A stretch of 64,000 nt of DNA from Rubrimonas cliftonensis (GTDB lineage Bacteria > Pseudomonadota > Alphaproteobacteria > Rhodobacterales > Rhodobacteraceae). The notes below the pieces were generated by a model, which saw only the letters and a list, made by a program, of their open reading frames with translations, ran no database searches and was not told the DNA's origin. The position numbers and the translations under genes were made by a program. Of this stretch, positions 27,901 to 35,659 are shown in pieces. The stretch covers positions 310,001-374,000 of the forward strand of contig NZ_FNQM01000002.1 in assembly GCF_900107585.1 (NCBI RefSeq), in the 5' to 3' direction. Each line of letters begins with the position of its first letter. The stretch's first letter is position 1.

Positions 27901-28508
27901 AGGACACTTCCGTCGGCGGATCGATCTACGATCTTGCGATCACGTCGGTCGAGTTCCCGGACAGCCAGCTGGGCGAGGTTCTGGCCAATCTGCCGCTCAT
28001 CGATCAGGCGTACTGCCTGTCGGTGGCCACCTCGATAGACTTCGCCCCGACGGTTACAGAATTCACCGTGTCGCTGCTGGACGCCGACAGCTATCTCTCG
28101 GCGACCGTGGGCACGACGCCGTTCCCGACGTCCGACGGGGGGTTCAATCCGCAGAACGTCGACAACGTGAACTGGCTTCTGAACGAGGCGGAGGCGCTGC
28201 TCGCCGAGGGGTTCACGCAGGGCAACATCCAGCGCGCCATCTGGAACCTGCTCGACGGCGGGCCCGACAGTGTGCTGAACGGCAGCGTTGCGAACAACGG
28301 GTTCAACGCCAACCCCGAGTTCAGCTCCTTCGCCGACGCCTTCGAACTGACGGAGCGTGCGCTGGCTAATGACGGCTTCGTTGCTGGAGAGGGTGACATG
28401 GTGGGCCTGCTGCTGGACCCGGTCGAGAGCGGCGTGCAGCCCTTCGTCATCGCCGTCGAGTTCGACGCGCTGACGGCCGACTGCCTCTGCGAGAACATGT
28501 TCATCTGA
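24906..28508 (+). CDS. Large modular surface/extracellular protein: SdrD-B repeats, Cadherin-like module and thioester-like C-terminal domain
   Basis: A 1200-residue acidic protein, probably extracellular. In order: an SdrD-B-like domain (about 30-140, LKGRLFVDGDGD); two beta-sandwich/CBM-like modules (about 155-520; the second contains KIVVEAEHMGEWGF); a module around 520-615; two identical SdrD-B domains (about 618-740 and 742-864, SLSGRYFCDSNDND); a Tandem-95/Cadherin-like module (about 866-975, PNTPPTADDE); and a C-terminal domain (about 977-1200). The last contains AYCLSV (Cys1037) and NIQRAIW (Gln1109), the YC and hydrophobic-Q-x-x-hydrophobic motifs of thioester domains. The start is uncertain: GTG at 24906 gives no clear signal peptide, and GTG at 24948 is an alternative. 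It precedes a VPEID-CTERM protein and exosortase E but carries no sorting tail itself. The exact function is not known. Confidence 0.8.
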   Translation: MTAAPKARWPRSGIVAISRGLGLTYYSGASLKGRLFVDGDGDNTEWNSETNVWEAGFAGVPVSLVNAHGAVVATVHTNQHGWYEFTGVWPGDYRVQFPEIDGYEYAKKDVGHYGSDSDANSNGLTDPIKINWGDRICEVDAGLQPVQPVDDCVVTETLLHENFNAVSDPDDSAFIKSDGGWQVRHGQLYTDGCNDGYLTFEKVQLDGHSSSLLTFDIKTPNTHPFEADDRFEVQISIDGGAFVTLDSFVVDHHRGVFVGSASGQTFGESFTTLSYLSENLPAGAGSIQLRFLNHSSWSDEIFKIDNVKLTADKKICEDCPEDATKVDFNDLTKGTIVSEQYEGVTISAFANGAGNKIVVEAEHMGEWGFRSTDGANASGGKFEKLSGHDGKLYANFDGPTGEYDVTIRAQDENDGQSELYLVVGDDVRKIVLDRDTDGVGSDHAGFSDFTIKDVHIARGQHYYVYAKRDGDEFVRIDKLTFESVAPTENRAMIFDTDHITGGDHDLANGDRKVLIISEDGDSSDPDDNAQGGQFHLDFDVPSDVASFKLIDSEEGGTVIAYDADGVQIGDVIQLPKLADGSVATVTVDREGVSKLVITLNGSGAIDDLCFKGDEQPAPGSLSGRYFCDSNDNDLDDGDAVDPAVAGVQVELLDAAGNGTGIITTTAADGTYSFTGLRPGSYGVKFTDPNGVLAGKVLVTPNVGDDATDSDAIGDTTLSTITGIEVVTGEDTPDNDAGAEYLPGSLSGRYFCDSNDNDLDDGDAVDPAVAGVQVELLDAAGNGTGIITTTAADGTYSFTGLRPGSYGVKFTDPNGVLAGKVLVTPNVGDDATDSDAIGDTTLSTITGIEVVTGEDTPDNDAGAEQPNTPPTADDEMAKLCANTLLSIDVLDGDQDMDGDDLSITAVNGEAIVEGGSVTLDSGAVVRLENGRLVYDLTGTDDFDQLPVGTQDSDSFVYTVSDDELTAEGAVNVTVCGDFNTLETIEAALGQVGLVHALVFEDTSVGGSIYDLAITSVEFPDSQLGEVLANLPLIDQAYCLSVATSIDFAPTVTEFTVSLLDADSYLSATVGTTPFPTSDGGFNPQNVDNVNWLLNEAEALLAEGFTQGNIQRAIWNLLDGGPDSVLNGSVANNGFNANPEFSSFADAFELTERALANDGFVAGEGDMVGLLLDPVESGVQPFVIAVEFDALTADCLCENMFI
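26756..27122 (+). repeat. Copy 1 of a perfect 367-bp in-frame tandem repeat
   Basis: Read base by base, this segment is identical to 27128-27494, offset by 372 bp (124 codons). It encodes one whole SdrD-B domain. The two copies are separated only by five spacer bases. Identity at third-codon positions points to a recent duplication, to gene conversion, or possibly to an assembly duplication. Confidence 0.95.
27128..27494 (+). repeat. Copy 2 of the perfect 367-bp in-frame tandem repeat
   Basis: Identical to 26756-27122. It ends at the junction to the PNTPPTADDE module. Together the copies allow unequal recombination that would change domain number in steps of 124 residues without breaking the frame. 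Confidence 0.95.
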
Positions 28509-28513
28509 GTCAC

Positions 28514-28541
28514 GTCAGGGCCGCCGTGCGGCGGCCCTGAC
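28514..28541 (+). terminator. Perfect 12-bp hairpin after the large surface protein
   Basis: GTCAGGGCCGCC (28514-28525) and GGCGGCCCTGAC (28530-28541) pair perfectly around a GTGC loop, six bases past the stop. There is no U-tract, so it may be a weak terminator or an mRNA 3'-end stabiliser that separates this gene from the small VPEID gene. Confidence 0.6.
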
Positions 28542-28619
28542 TGAGACGGTCAGTCACGCGGCGGCTGATCGTTGGCCCGCAACGCCGCAAGAGTCGTTGA
28601 ACCCGAACTGGAGCGTTCC

Positions 28620-28787
28620 ATGAAGACCATCATCACGATCACCACTCTGTTCGCCGCGACCGCCGCCAACGCGTCCGGGATCACAGACGACTTCGTCGTC
28701 CCCGAGATCGACGCGCTGGCCGGCGTCGCCGCCCTCGCCGTCGTCGGCGCCTCGGTCGCGCTCGTGCGCGAGCGCATGAAGCGCTGA
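28620..28787 (+). CDS. Minimal VPEID-CTERM sorting-signal protein
   Basis: A 55-residue protein that is little more than a secretion signal joined to a sorting tail. MKTIITITTLFAATAANAS is a signal peptide, a few residues follow, then FVVPEIDALAGVAALAVVGA and a basic end RERMKR. This is the VPEID motif, transmembrane helix and positive cluster of VPEID-CTERM proteins. Exosortase E, encoded 94 bases downstream, is the expected processing enzyme. ATG at 28620 has a GGAG site 6 bases upstream. The mature product after signal and tail removal would be only a few residues. It is flanked by strong hairpins on both sides, suggesting its own transcript level. Confidence 0.88.
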   Translation: MKTIITITTLFAATAANASGITDDFVVPEIDALAGVAALAVVGASVALVRERMKR

Positions 28788-28804
28788 CCCGACGCTAGAA
28801 GACT

Positions 28805-28837
28805 GAAACCGCCGGCGAATTTTTCGCCGGCGGTTTC
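28805..28837 (+). terminator. Strong 15-bp hairpin between the VPEID gene and xrtE
   Basis: GAAACCGCCGGCGAA (28805-28819) pairs perfectly with TTCGCCGGCGGTTTC (28823-28837) around a TTT loop, 18 bases after the VPEID stop. The A/T-flanked GC core is terminator-like, though the downstream U run is short. It probably makes the small VPEID protein more abundant than the downstream exosortase. Confidence 0.75.
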
Positions 28838-28881
28838 CGCGCGACCTGCTGCTGGCGCGCGCCGCTTGCAGGGGACACGCC

Positions 28882-30528
28882 ATGGCCAAGACGGATGATG
28901 CTCAGGCGGGGTCGCGCCGCATGTTCGGACCGCATGCGGCGATCGCGGTGGCGGCTCTGGTCGCTCTGGAAATCCTGCTGATCGCCGTTCTCTTCAAGAA
29001 CGCGTTTGATTTCGAATGCCGCGCCATGGCGCCGGCGGCGCTCTGCGCTGGGCTTGCGCTGCTCCCGGTGCGGGCGATGGTGGCGGGCGCGCTCGCCATA
29101 ATGGCGCTGTGGCCCGATCGCGCGGCGCTGGCGGTGCAGGCCCGGCCAGCCCCGCACGGCTCCTGGATCGCCGTCAACCTTGCTGGCTTCGTCGCGATCC
29201 TGGCGCCATGGTTCTTTCTGTCGGACACAGCCGGTCCAGCCATTTTCGGCCTCGCCCTCGCACTCTGGCTCGGCGGAGCGCTGGCCGCGTCGGCGGGCGC
29301 CCTGCTGGCCGCCGCCCCGGCGCCGGCCCTTGCGCAGGCGGCGCAGCTCGGCGGCTGGCGGTTGGCGGCGGCTTGCGCGCTCGGTCTCGCCACGCCTGAG
29401 CTGGCGACGCTGGCGCAGAATTTCTGGAAGGTCGAAGCGTTGGCCGCGGTCACCTTCGAGGCGGCCCGCGCGCTGCTGTCGCTCTTCGCTGACGACATCG
29501 TGAGCGATCCGTCGCAGGTGCTGCTCGGCGTGCCCGAGTTCCGCGTCCTGGTCGGCCCGCAATGTTCGGGGATAGAGGGCTTCGCGCTCATCACGGGTTT
29601 CATGGCGTTCTATCTGTGGCTGTTCCGGGACCGGCTGCGCTTTCCCAACGCGCTGGCGCTCATCCCCGTCGGCCTCGCGCTCAGCTGGGCGCTGAACGTG
29701 GTGCGGATCACCGTGCTGATCCTGATCGGCGCCAACGTCTCGCCCGATCTCGCCGTAAACGGCTTCCACAGCCATGCGGGGTGGCTGATGTTCACGCTAC
29801 TGTCGCTGTCGCTGGCGGCCGCCGCCCATGCGTCGCCCTGGCTGCGGCGCGCGCCCGCCGGCGCCGCGCCGACGTCAGCCGGGCCGTTCGCGCCGCCGCC
29901 GCCGCTGCTGCAGGACTGGAACGTGGCGCGGCTCGCGCCGTTCATCGTTTTCATGGCGACGGCGCTGCTGGCTTCCACCCTTTTCGAGGTTCCGGCCGTC
30001 GCCTATCCGCTGCGGTTCATCGCGATGCTCGCGGCGCTCGCCGCATTCTGGCCGCTGCTCGCGCGGCTCGACTGGTCGCCCCATGCGGCGCCGGTCGCGG
30101 CCGGGCTCGCGATCGCGGTCCTCTGGATCGCCACCGATGCGCCCGCGGCGCCGGGCGGCCCGCTCGAAACCGCATTGGCCGCGATGCCGGCCTGGTTCTT
30201 CGCCGTCTGGGCGCTCTCGCGGGTGCTCGGCACGGCGCTGCTGGTGCCCGTCATCGAGGAGCTCGTGTTCCGCAGCTACCTGATTGAAAAGATCGCGCCC
30301 GCCGGTCGCGCCGGCGGCGGCGCCCGGCTTGCGCTCGCCGTCGTGGTGAGCACGGCGCTGTTCGCCGCCCTCCATGACCGATGGATCGCCGCAGCGGCTG
30401 CTGGCGCGGTCTTCGCCGCGTGCGCCCTCTGGCGCGGGCGCATCGCCGACGCCGTCTGGTGCCACGTCGCCGCAAACGCGACGATCGCCGCTTGGGCGCT
30501 CGCGCTGGGACGCTGGTCGGTGATCTGA
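28882..30528 (+). CDS. xrtE: Exosortase E/CPBP-type protease fusion of the VPEID-CTERM system
   Basis: A 548-residue polytopic membrane protein. The first half is an exosortase: VGPQCSGIEGF holds catalytic Cys228, LNVVRITVLILIG holds Arg275, and GFHSHAGWLMFTLL holds His298, the Cys-Arg-His triad of archaeosortase/exosortase enzymes. The second half is a CPBP (CAAX-type) protease domain with VIEELVFRSYL (Glu459/Glu460), ALHDRW and CHVAANATIA. This fusion is the defining architecture of exosortase E and matches the VPEID tail encoded just upstream. It should cleave VPEID tails in the inner membrane and perhaps hand substrates to an acceptor. Confidence 0.93.
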   Translation: MAKTDDAQAGSRRMFGPHAAIAVAALVALEILLIAVLFKNAFDFECRAMAPAALCAGLALLPVRAMVAGALAIMALWPDRAALAVQARPAPHGSWIAVNLAGFVAILAPWFFLSDTAGPAIFGLALALWLGGALAASAGALLAAAPAPALAQAAQLGGWRLAAACALGLATPELATLAQNFWKVEALAAVTFEAARALLSLFADDIVSDPSQVLLGVPEFRVLVGPQCSGIEGFALITGFMAFYLWLFRDRLRFPNALALIPVGLALSWALNVVRITVLILIGANVSPDLAVNGFHSHAGWLMFTLLSLSLAAAAHASPWLRRAPAGAAPTSAGPFAPPPPLLQDWNVARLAPFIVFMATALLASTLFEVPAVAYPLRFIAMLAALAAFWPLLARLDWSPHAAPVAAGLAIAVLWIATDAPAAPGGPLETALAAMPAWFFAVWALSRVLGTALLVPVIEELVFRSYLIEKIAPAGRAGGGARLALAVVVSTALFAALHDRWIAAAAAGAVFAACALWRGRIADAVWCHVAANATIAAWALALGRWSVI

Positions 30529-30547
30529 CGCAGCGCCCGCCGCGCGC

Positions 30548-31441
30548 CTATTCGGCTGCGCGGGGCAGGTCGGTGACGCTGGCGAGGTAGGCTGCGAAGT
30601 CGTCCCGCAGGTCGGGCCGCGCCAGCGCGAAGGCCACCGTGGCTTGCAGATAGCCCGCCTTCGAGCCGCAGTCGAAACGCTGGCCGCGGAAGCGGAAGCC
30701 GTGCACCGGCCTGCCTGCGGTGATCTCCTCCGCGATGGCGTCGGTGAGCTGGATCTCGCCGCCGGCGCCGCGCTTCATCTGGCCGAGGGTCTCCATGACA
30801 GACGGTGGCAGGATGTAGCGGCCGATGACCGCGAGGTTGGAGGGCGCGTCCTCGGGCTTGGGCTTCTCGACCATGCCGCGCATCTTGACGAGCTGGCCGT
30901 TCTCGCTCTCCGGGTCGAGCACGCCATAGGCCTTCGTCGCCTCGCGGGAGACCTCCATCGCGGCGACCATGGCGCCGCCGGTCTCGGCGTAGGCGTCGAC
31001 CATCTGGCGCAGGCAGGGCGTCTCGGAATCGATCACGTCGTCTGGCAGGATCACGGCGAACGGCTCGTCCCCGACCAGGCGTCGCGCGCACCAGACGGCG
31101 TGGCCGAGGCCGAGCGCCTCCTGCTGGCGGACATAGGCGATGGCGCCCGACGGCATCTCAGACGGCTTCATCGCTTCGAGCAGGTCGGTCTTGTTCTTCT
31201 CGCGCAAGGCGCGCTCGATTTCCGGCGCGCTGTCGAAGTAGTCCTCAAGCGCCGACTTCCCCTTCGCCGTGACGAAGATGAACTCGTTGATGCCGGCTTC
31301 CCGCGCTTCGTCGATGGCGTACTGGATGAGGGGGCGGTCGATCAGCGGCAGCACTTCCTTGGGGATCGCCTTGGTCGCAGGCAGGAAGCGCGTTCCCAGT
31401 CCGGCCACGGGAAACACCGCTTTCGTTACAGTTCGCTGCAT
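30548..31441 (-). CDS. galU: UTP--glucose-1-phosphate uridylyltransferase
   Basis: Makes UDP-glucose from UTP and glucose 1-phosphate for cell-envelope sugars. At 297 residues it has the usual length. The nucleotide-binding signature is FPVAGLGTRFLPATKAIPKE at the N-terminus, with AILPDDVI (metal-binding Asp), MVEKPKPEDAPSNLAVIGRY and FDCGSKAGYLQA following. It is convergent with xrtE, with 19 bases between the stops. It may support the envelope polysaccharides on which exosortase systems usually depend. Confidence 0.96.
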   Translation of the reverse strand: MQRTVTKAVFPVAGLGTRFLPATKAIPKEVLPLIDRPLIQYAIDEAREAGINEFIFVTAKGKSALEDYFDSAPEIERALREKNKTDLLEAMKPSEMPSGAIAYVRQQEALGLGHAVWCARRLVGDEPFAVILPDDVIDSETPCLRQMVDAYAETGGAMVAAMEVSREATKAYGVLDPESENGQLVKMRGMVEKPKPEDAPSNLAVIGRYILPPSVMETLGQMKRGAGGEIQLTDAIAEEITAGRPVHGFRFRGQRFDCGSKAGYLQATVAFALARPDLRDDFAAYLASVTDLPRAAE

Positions 31442-31652
31442 TCTCTTTCACCTCGACGAATCACGAAAACCTCTGAGGGCCTACCCCCTAACCCTCTCTG
31501 ACACAAACTAGCATGGCTTGCGCGTGCATCTGAGGCGAATTTCTTGCGACGGGCGAGCGCCATCCGCGCCCCGGGCGCAGCGCCGCGCTTGTCGCGCCGC
31601 GGCCGATGCGCCAGAAGGAACGCCGCATCTTCCGCAGCCGGAGGCCCGCTTC

Positions 31653-32612
31653 GTGTTCGCCCACCGATCGCTGCTCGCCGCCTCGGCCCTCTCGCAGGAG
31701 GACATCCGCGCCGCGCTCGATCTCGCAGAGGAATACGTCGCGCTCAACCGAAGACGCGACAAGAAGGGCGCGGTGCTGCGCGGCCTCACGCAGATCAACC
31801 TGTTCTTCGAGCCCTCGACGCGCACCCAGGCGAGCTTCGAGCTGGCCGGCAAGCGGCTCGGGGCGGACGTGATGAACATGTCGGTCGGCTCCTCGTCGGT
31901 GAAGAAGGGCGAGACGCTCATCGACACCGCCGTGACGCTCAACGCCATGCGCCCGGACCTGCTGGTGGTCAGGCACCAGATGTCCGGCGCGGTCGCGCTG
32001 CTGTCGGAGAAGGTGAATTGCGCGGTCATCAACGCGGGCGACGGCGCGCACGAGCACCCCACGCAGGCGCTGCTCGACGCGCTGACGATCCGCCGGCGCA
32101 AGGGGCGGCTCTCCCGCCTGACCATCGCGATCTGCGGCGACATCCTGCACAGCCGCGTCGCGCGCTCCAACATCGCGCTGCTCGACCGGATGGAGAACCG
32201 CGTCCGCCTCGTGGCCCCGCCGACGCTGCTGCCGCCCGACATCGACGCCTGGCGCGTGGAGGTGTTCCAGGACATGGCGGAAGGCCTCCGGGGCGCGGAC
32301 GTCGTGATGATGCTCAGGCTGCAGTCGGAACGCATGTCGGGCGGCTTCGTCCCCTCGGTGCGGGAGTTCCACCATCGTTACGGGCTCGACCGTGAAAAAC
32401 TCGCGAACGCCGCGCCGGACGCCATCGTGATGCATCCCGGCCCGATGAACCGGGGCGTCGAGATCGACGCGGTGGTGGCGGACGATCTCGAGCGTTCGGT
32501 GATCACAGAGCAGGTGGAGATGGGCGTGGCGGTGCGCATGGCGGTGCTGGACCTGCTCGCGCGGCATGTTCCGGGGGAGACCGGCGCGGCGGCGGCGGAG
32601 GCGCGCGCATGA
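31653..32612 (+). CDS. pyrB: Aspartate carbamoyltransferase catalytic subunit
   Basis: Second step of pyrimidine synthesis: carbamoyl phosphate plus aspartate to carbamoyl aspartate. GTG at 31653 is chosen because GGAGG lies 8 bases upstream and the protein then has 319 residues. [13 protein letters not shown] is the carbamoyl-phosphate site, and [13 protein letters not shown] and MHPGPMNRG are conserved. It overlaps the pyrC-like gene by ATGA. No regulatory pyrI is present. The pyrB-pyrC' arrangement suggests a mixed complex, as in other proteobacteria. Confidence 0.96.
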   Translation: MFAHRSLLAASALSQEDIRAALDLAEEYVALNRRRDKKGAVLRGLTQINLFFEPSTRTQASFELAGKRLGADVMNMSVGSSSVKKGETLIDTAVTLNAMRPDLLVVRHQMSGAVALLSEKVNCAVINAGDGAHEHPTQALLDALTIRRRKGRLSRLTIAICGDILHSRVARSNIALLDRMENRVRLVAPPTLLPPDIDAWRVEVFQDMAEGLRGADVVMMLRLQSERMSGGFVPSVREFHHRYGLDREKLANAAPDAIVMHPGPMNRGVEIDAVVADDLERSVITEQVEMGVAVRMAVLDLLARHVPGETGAAAAEARA

Positions 32613-33925
32613 TCCTCGCCAACGCCCGCCTGATCGACCCCGCCTCGGGCCGCGAGGGGCCGGGCGCGCTGACCGTCGAAAAGGGGCTGATCGCCGAGGT
32701 CCGCTGGGGCGACGTCGCCGCGCCGCCCGGCGCGACGGACTGCGGCGGCCACGCGCTGGCGCCGGGCTTCATCGACATCGGCGTTACGGTGGGCGAGCCG
32801 GGGGCGCGCCATCGCGAGAGCTTCCGCAGCGCCGGGCGCGCGGCGGCGGCGGGCGGCGTGACGACCATCATCGTCCAGCCCGACACCGAGCCCTGCGTGG
32901 ACGACCCTGCGATCCTCGACTTCATCGCCCGTCGCGCGGACGCCGCCGCGCCGGTGCGGGTGCACGCGATGGGGGCGCTGACCAAGGGGCTTCATGGCCG
33001 GGAGATGGCGGAGCTGGGTCTGCTGGCCGACGCCGGCGCCGTCGCCTTCACCGACGGCGCGCGGACCGTGGCCGACGCCCGCGTGTTCCGCCGCTGCCTC
33101 GCCTACGCCGGCGGGCTGTCGCGGCCCGGCCTCGTGATCCACCATGCGCAGGAGGCGAGGCTTTCCGACGGGGCCTGCGCGACCGAGGGGGCCTTCGCCG
33201 GGCGGCTCGGTCTGCCGTCAGCGCCCGCCATCGCGGAGCGGATCGCCGTCGAGCGCGACATCGCCATCGCCGAGCTGACCGGCTGCCGGCTGCACCTCGC
33301 CTGCGTCTCCACCCGCGGCGCGCTGGCGGCGCTGGCGCGGGCCAGGGCGGCCGGGCTGGCTGTGACGGCGGGCACGAGCATCCACCACCTGTCGCTCAAC
33401 GAGCTCGACGTCGGGAACTGGCGCACCTTCTTCCGCCTCGACCCGCCCCTGCGCTGCGAGGACGACCGCGCGGCCACGGCGCAGGCGGTGGCCGACGGGC
33501 TGATCGACGTCGTCGCCTCGCACCACCTGCCCTGGGACGAGGAGAGCAAGCGCGTGCCCTTCGAGGCGGCGGCGACCGGCGCCGTGGGGCTGGAGACGCT
33601 GCTGCCCGCGGCGCTGACGCTGCATCACGCCGGGCTCGCCGACCTGCCGACGCTGATGGCGCGGCTGTCGCTGGCGCCCGCGCGGCTGCTTGGGCTGCCG
33701 GGCGGCCGGCTGGAGGTCGGCGCCCCGGCGGATCTGACGCTGTTCGACCCCGACGCGCCCTTCGTGCTCGACCGCTTTGCCCTGCTGTCGAAGTCGAAGA
33801 ACACGCCCTTCGACCGGCGCCGGATGACCGGTCGGGTGTTGCGCACCTTCGTCGGCGGCGTCACGGTCTTCGAGAGAGGGGGCCCGGAAGGCTCCCGGGG
33901 AGGGGCGGGCGCCGATGCTGCATGA
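32609..33925 (+). CDS. Dihydroorotase-like protein lacking metal ligands (PyrC'/PyrX type)
   Basis: A 438-residue amidohydrolase-fold protein fused by overlap to pyrB. At the usual HxH metal motif it reads [15 protein letters not shown], with no histidine pair, and the usual DHAPH region reads [12 protein letters not shown]. Those residues are needed for zinc and catalysis in active dihydroorotases. In some bacteria such inactive homologues assemble with PyrB as a structural partner, while a separate PyrC does the chemistry. That role is the likely one here. It overlaps plsY by 11 bases. Confidence 0.88.
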   Translation: MILANARLIDPASGREGPGALTVEKGLIAEVRWGDVAAPPGATDCGGHALAPGFIDIGVTVGEPGARHRESFRSAGRAAAAGGVTTIIVQPDTEPCVDDPAILDFIARRADAAAPVRVHAMGALTKGLHGREMAELGLLADAGAVAFTDGARTVADARVFRRCLAYAGGLSRPGLVIHHAQEARLSDGACATEGAFAGRLGLPSAPAIAERIAVERDIAIAELTGCRLHLACVSTRGALAALARARAAGLAVTAGTSIHHLSLNELDVGNWRTFFRLDPPLRCEDDRAATAQAVADGLIDVVASHHLPWDEESKRVPFEAAATGAVGLETLLPAALTLHHAGLADLPTLMARLSLAPARLLGLPGGRLEVGAPADLTLFDPDAPFVLDRFALLSKSKNTPFDRRRMTGRVLRTFVGGVTVFERGGPEGSRGGAGADAA

Positions 33926-34538
33926 CGTCATGGGATGGGAGCGCGCGGCGCCGTGGCTGGGGCTGTCGGCGCTGGTCGGCTACCTGCTCGGGTCGATCCC
34001 GACCGGCGTGATCGTCGCGCGGCTGCGCGGGCTCGGCGACCTGCGCGCCGTCGGCTCGGGCAACATCGGCGCGACCAACGTGCTGCGCACCGGCGACCGG
34101 CTCGCCGCCGCGCTGACGCTGCTGGGCGACGCCGCCAAGGGCGCCGCTGCGGTGCTGCTGCTGGCGCAGTGGGGGCCGCTGCCCTCGATGCTCGCGGGCG
34201 TCGGCGCGTTCTTCGGGCATCTCTTTCCGGTCTGGCTGCGGTTTCGCGGCGGCAAGGGGGTGGCGACCTTTCTCGGCGTGCTGCTGGCGCTCTACTTGCC
34301 CGCGGGGCTGATCGCGCTGGCGGTCTGGCTGGCGGTGGCCGTCCTCACCCGCTTCTCCTCGCTCGCGGCGCTGGTGAGCGCGGCGCTGGCGCCGGTGTCG
34401 CTGGCGCTGCTGCACCAGTGGGGCGCGGTGCTGGCGGCGGCGGCGCTGGCCGCCGCGCTGTGGCTCGCGCACGCCCGCAACATCCGCCGCCTGCTGAGCG
34501 GCGCCGAGCCGCGCATCCGGCTGGGGCGCGCCGGGTGA
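33915..34538 (+). CDS. plsY: Acyl-phosphate--glycerol-3-phosphate acyltransferase PlsY
   Basis: First acylation in phospholipid synthesis, using acyl-phosphate, in the inner membrane. The 207-residue multi-pass protein has GYLLGSIPTGVIVAR, the Ser/Gly/Asn motif AVGSGNIGATNVLRTG, and HLFPVWLRFRGGKGVAT, all family hallmarks. ATG at 33915 lies inside the end of the preceding gene and the stop overlaps dprA (GTGA), so the run is translationally coupled. Confidence 0.95.
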   Translation: MLHDVMGWERAAPWLGLSALVGYLLGSIPTGVIVARLRGLGDLRAVGSGNIGATNVLRTGDRLAAALTLLGDAAKGAAAVLLLAQWGPLPSMLAGVGAFFGHLFPVWLRFRGGKGVATFLGVLLALYLPAGLIALAVWLAVAVLTRFSSLAALVSAALAPVSLALLHQWGAVLAAAALAAALWLAHARNIRRLLSGAEPRIRLGRAG

Positions 34539-35647
34539 GTTTCGCGCCGCCGCGCGACGACGCCGGGCGGCGCGACTGGCTCAGGCTGATCCGGTCGGAA
34601 GGCGTCGGGCCGCGCGGCTTCCAGCGCCTCGCGGAGCGCTTCGCCAGCCCCGCCGAGGCGCTCGCGGCGCTGCCGGAGATTGCGCCGCGCGTGCGGCTGG
34701 CGAGCGCGCAGGAAGCCGAGCGCGAGCTTGAGGCCGGCGCCGGCGCCGGGGCGCGGCTGGTCTGCTTCGGCGAGGCCGCCTATCCGCCGGCGCTGGCCGA
34801 CATCCCCGATCCGCCGCCGGTGTTCTGGACGCTCGGGGAGCCCGGCCTCGCGCTGCGCCCCTGCGTCGCGATCGTCGGCGCGCGCAACGCCTCGGCGGCG
34901 GGCGCGCGCTTCGCGGCTGAGCTTGCGCGCGGGCTGGGCGAGGCCGGCTGGGTCGTGGTCTCGGGGCTGGCGCGCGGGGTGGACGCCGCCGCCCATGGCG
35001 CGGCGCTGGCGACGGGGACGGTCGCCGTCCACGCGGGCGGGGTCGATGTCGTCTACCCGCCGCAGCATGCGGCGCTTGCGGAGCGCATCGCCGGGACCGG
35101 CCTGCGGATGTCTGAGCGGCCGATGGGCGAGCAACCGACCGAGCGCAGCTTCCCGCGCCGCAACCGGATCGTCTCGGGGCTCAGCCGGGGCGTCGTGCTG
35201 GTGGAGGCGGCGGAGCGCTCCGGCTCGCTGATCACCGCGCGCATGGCGGCGGAGCAGGGCAGGGAGGTCATGGCGACGCCCGGCGCGCCGTCGGACCCCC
35301 GCGCGGCCGGCTGCAACGCGCTGATCCGCGACGGCGCCGCGCTGATCCGCGGCGCGGCGGACGTGCTGGAGGCGCTTGGTCCGGCGCTTGCGCCGCCGCG
35401 CGCCGCGCGCCCCCTGCGCCCGGCCTCGAGCCCGTCGCGCCCGTCCGCCGCCGGCCTGCCCGATGCGCCGCCGGACGGCCCGCCCGCCGCCCGCGTCGCC
35501 GCGCTGCTGAGCGCGGCGCCGGTCAGCTTCGACGCGCTCGCGGCGGCGGCGGGGCTGCAGGCTGCCGACCTCGCCGCCGCGCTCTCGGAGCTGGAGCTCG
35601 ACGGCCTCATCGACCGCCGGCCCGGCGACCTGATCGCACTGGCCTGA
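34535..35647 (+). CDS. dprA: DNA-processing protein DprA (Smf)
   Basis: Binds incoming single-stranded DNA and loads RecA during natural transformation. A GTG start at 34535 overlaps the plsY stop. The 370-residue protein has an N-terminal SAM/HhH-like part, then the Rossmann-like core: CVAIVGARNAS, VVVSGLARGVDAAAHGAAL, GGVDVVYPPQH, SFPRRNRIVSGLSRGVVLVEAA and GSLITARMAAEQGREV. A Pro/Ala-rich linker follows, then a C-terminal winged-helix (DML1-like) domain. Presence of dprA alone does not show competence. Confidence 0.95.
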   Translation: MSFAPPRDDAGRRDWLRLIRSEGVGPRGFQRLAERFASPAEALAALPEIAPRVRLASAQEAERELEAGAGAGARLVCFGEAAYPPALADIPDPPPVFWTLGEPGLALRPCVAIVGARNASAAGARFAAELARGLGEAGWVVVSGLARGVDAAAHGAALATGTVAVHAGGVDVVYPPQHAALAERIAGTGLRMSERPMGEQPTERSFPRRNRIVSGLSRGVVLVEAAERSGSLITARMAAEQGREVMATPGAPSDPRAAGCNALIRDGAALIRGAADVLEALGPALAPPRAARPLRPASSPSRPSAAGLPDAPPDGPPAARVAALLSAAPVSFDALAAAAGLQAADLAAALSELELDGLIDRRPGDLIALA

Positions 35648-35659
35648 GGGGAGGGGCGC

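Noticed and set aside
28506-28622. Read-through from the large surface protein into the VPEID tail, which lies in the same frame
   Set aside because: Several further in-frame stops (for example TGA at 28542) and a hairpin intervene, and the VPEID protein has its own ribosome site and signal peptide.
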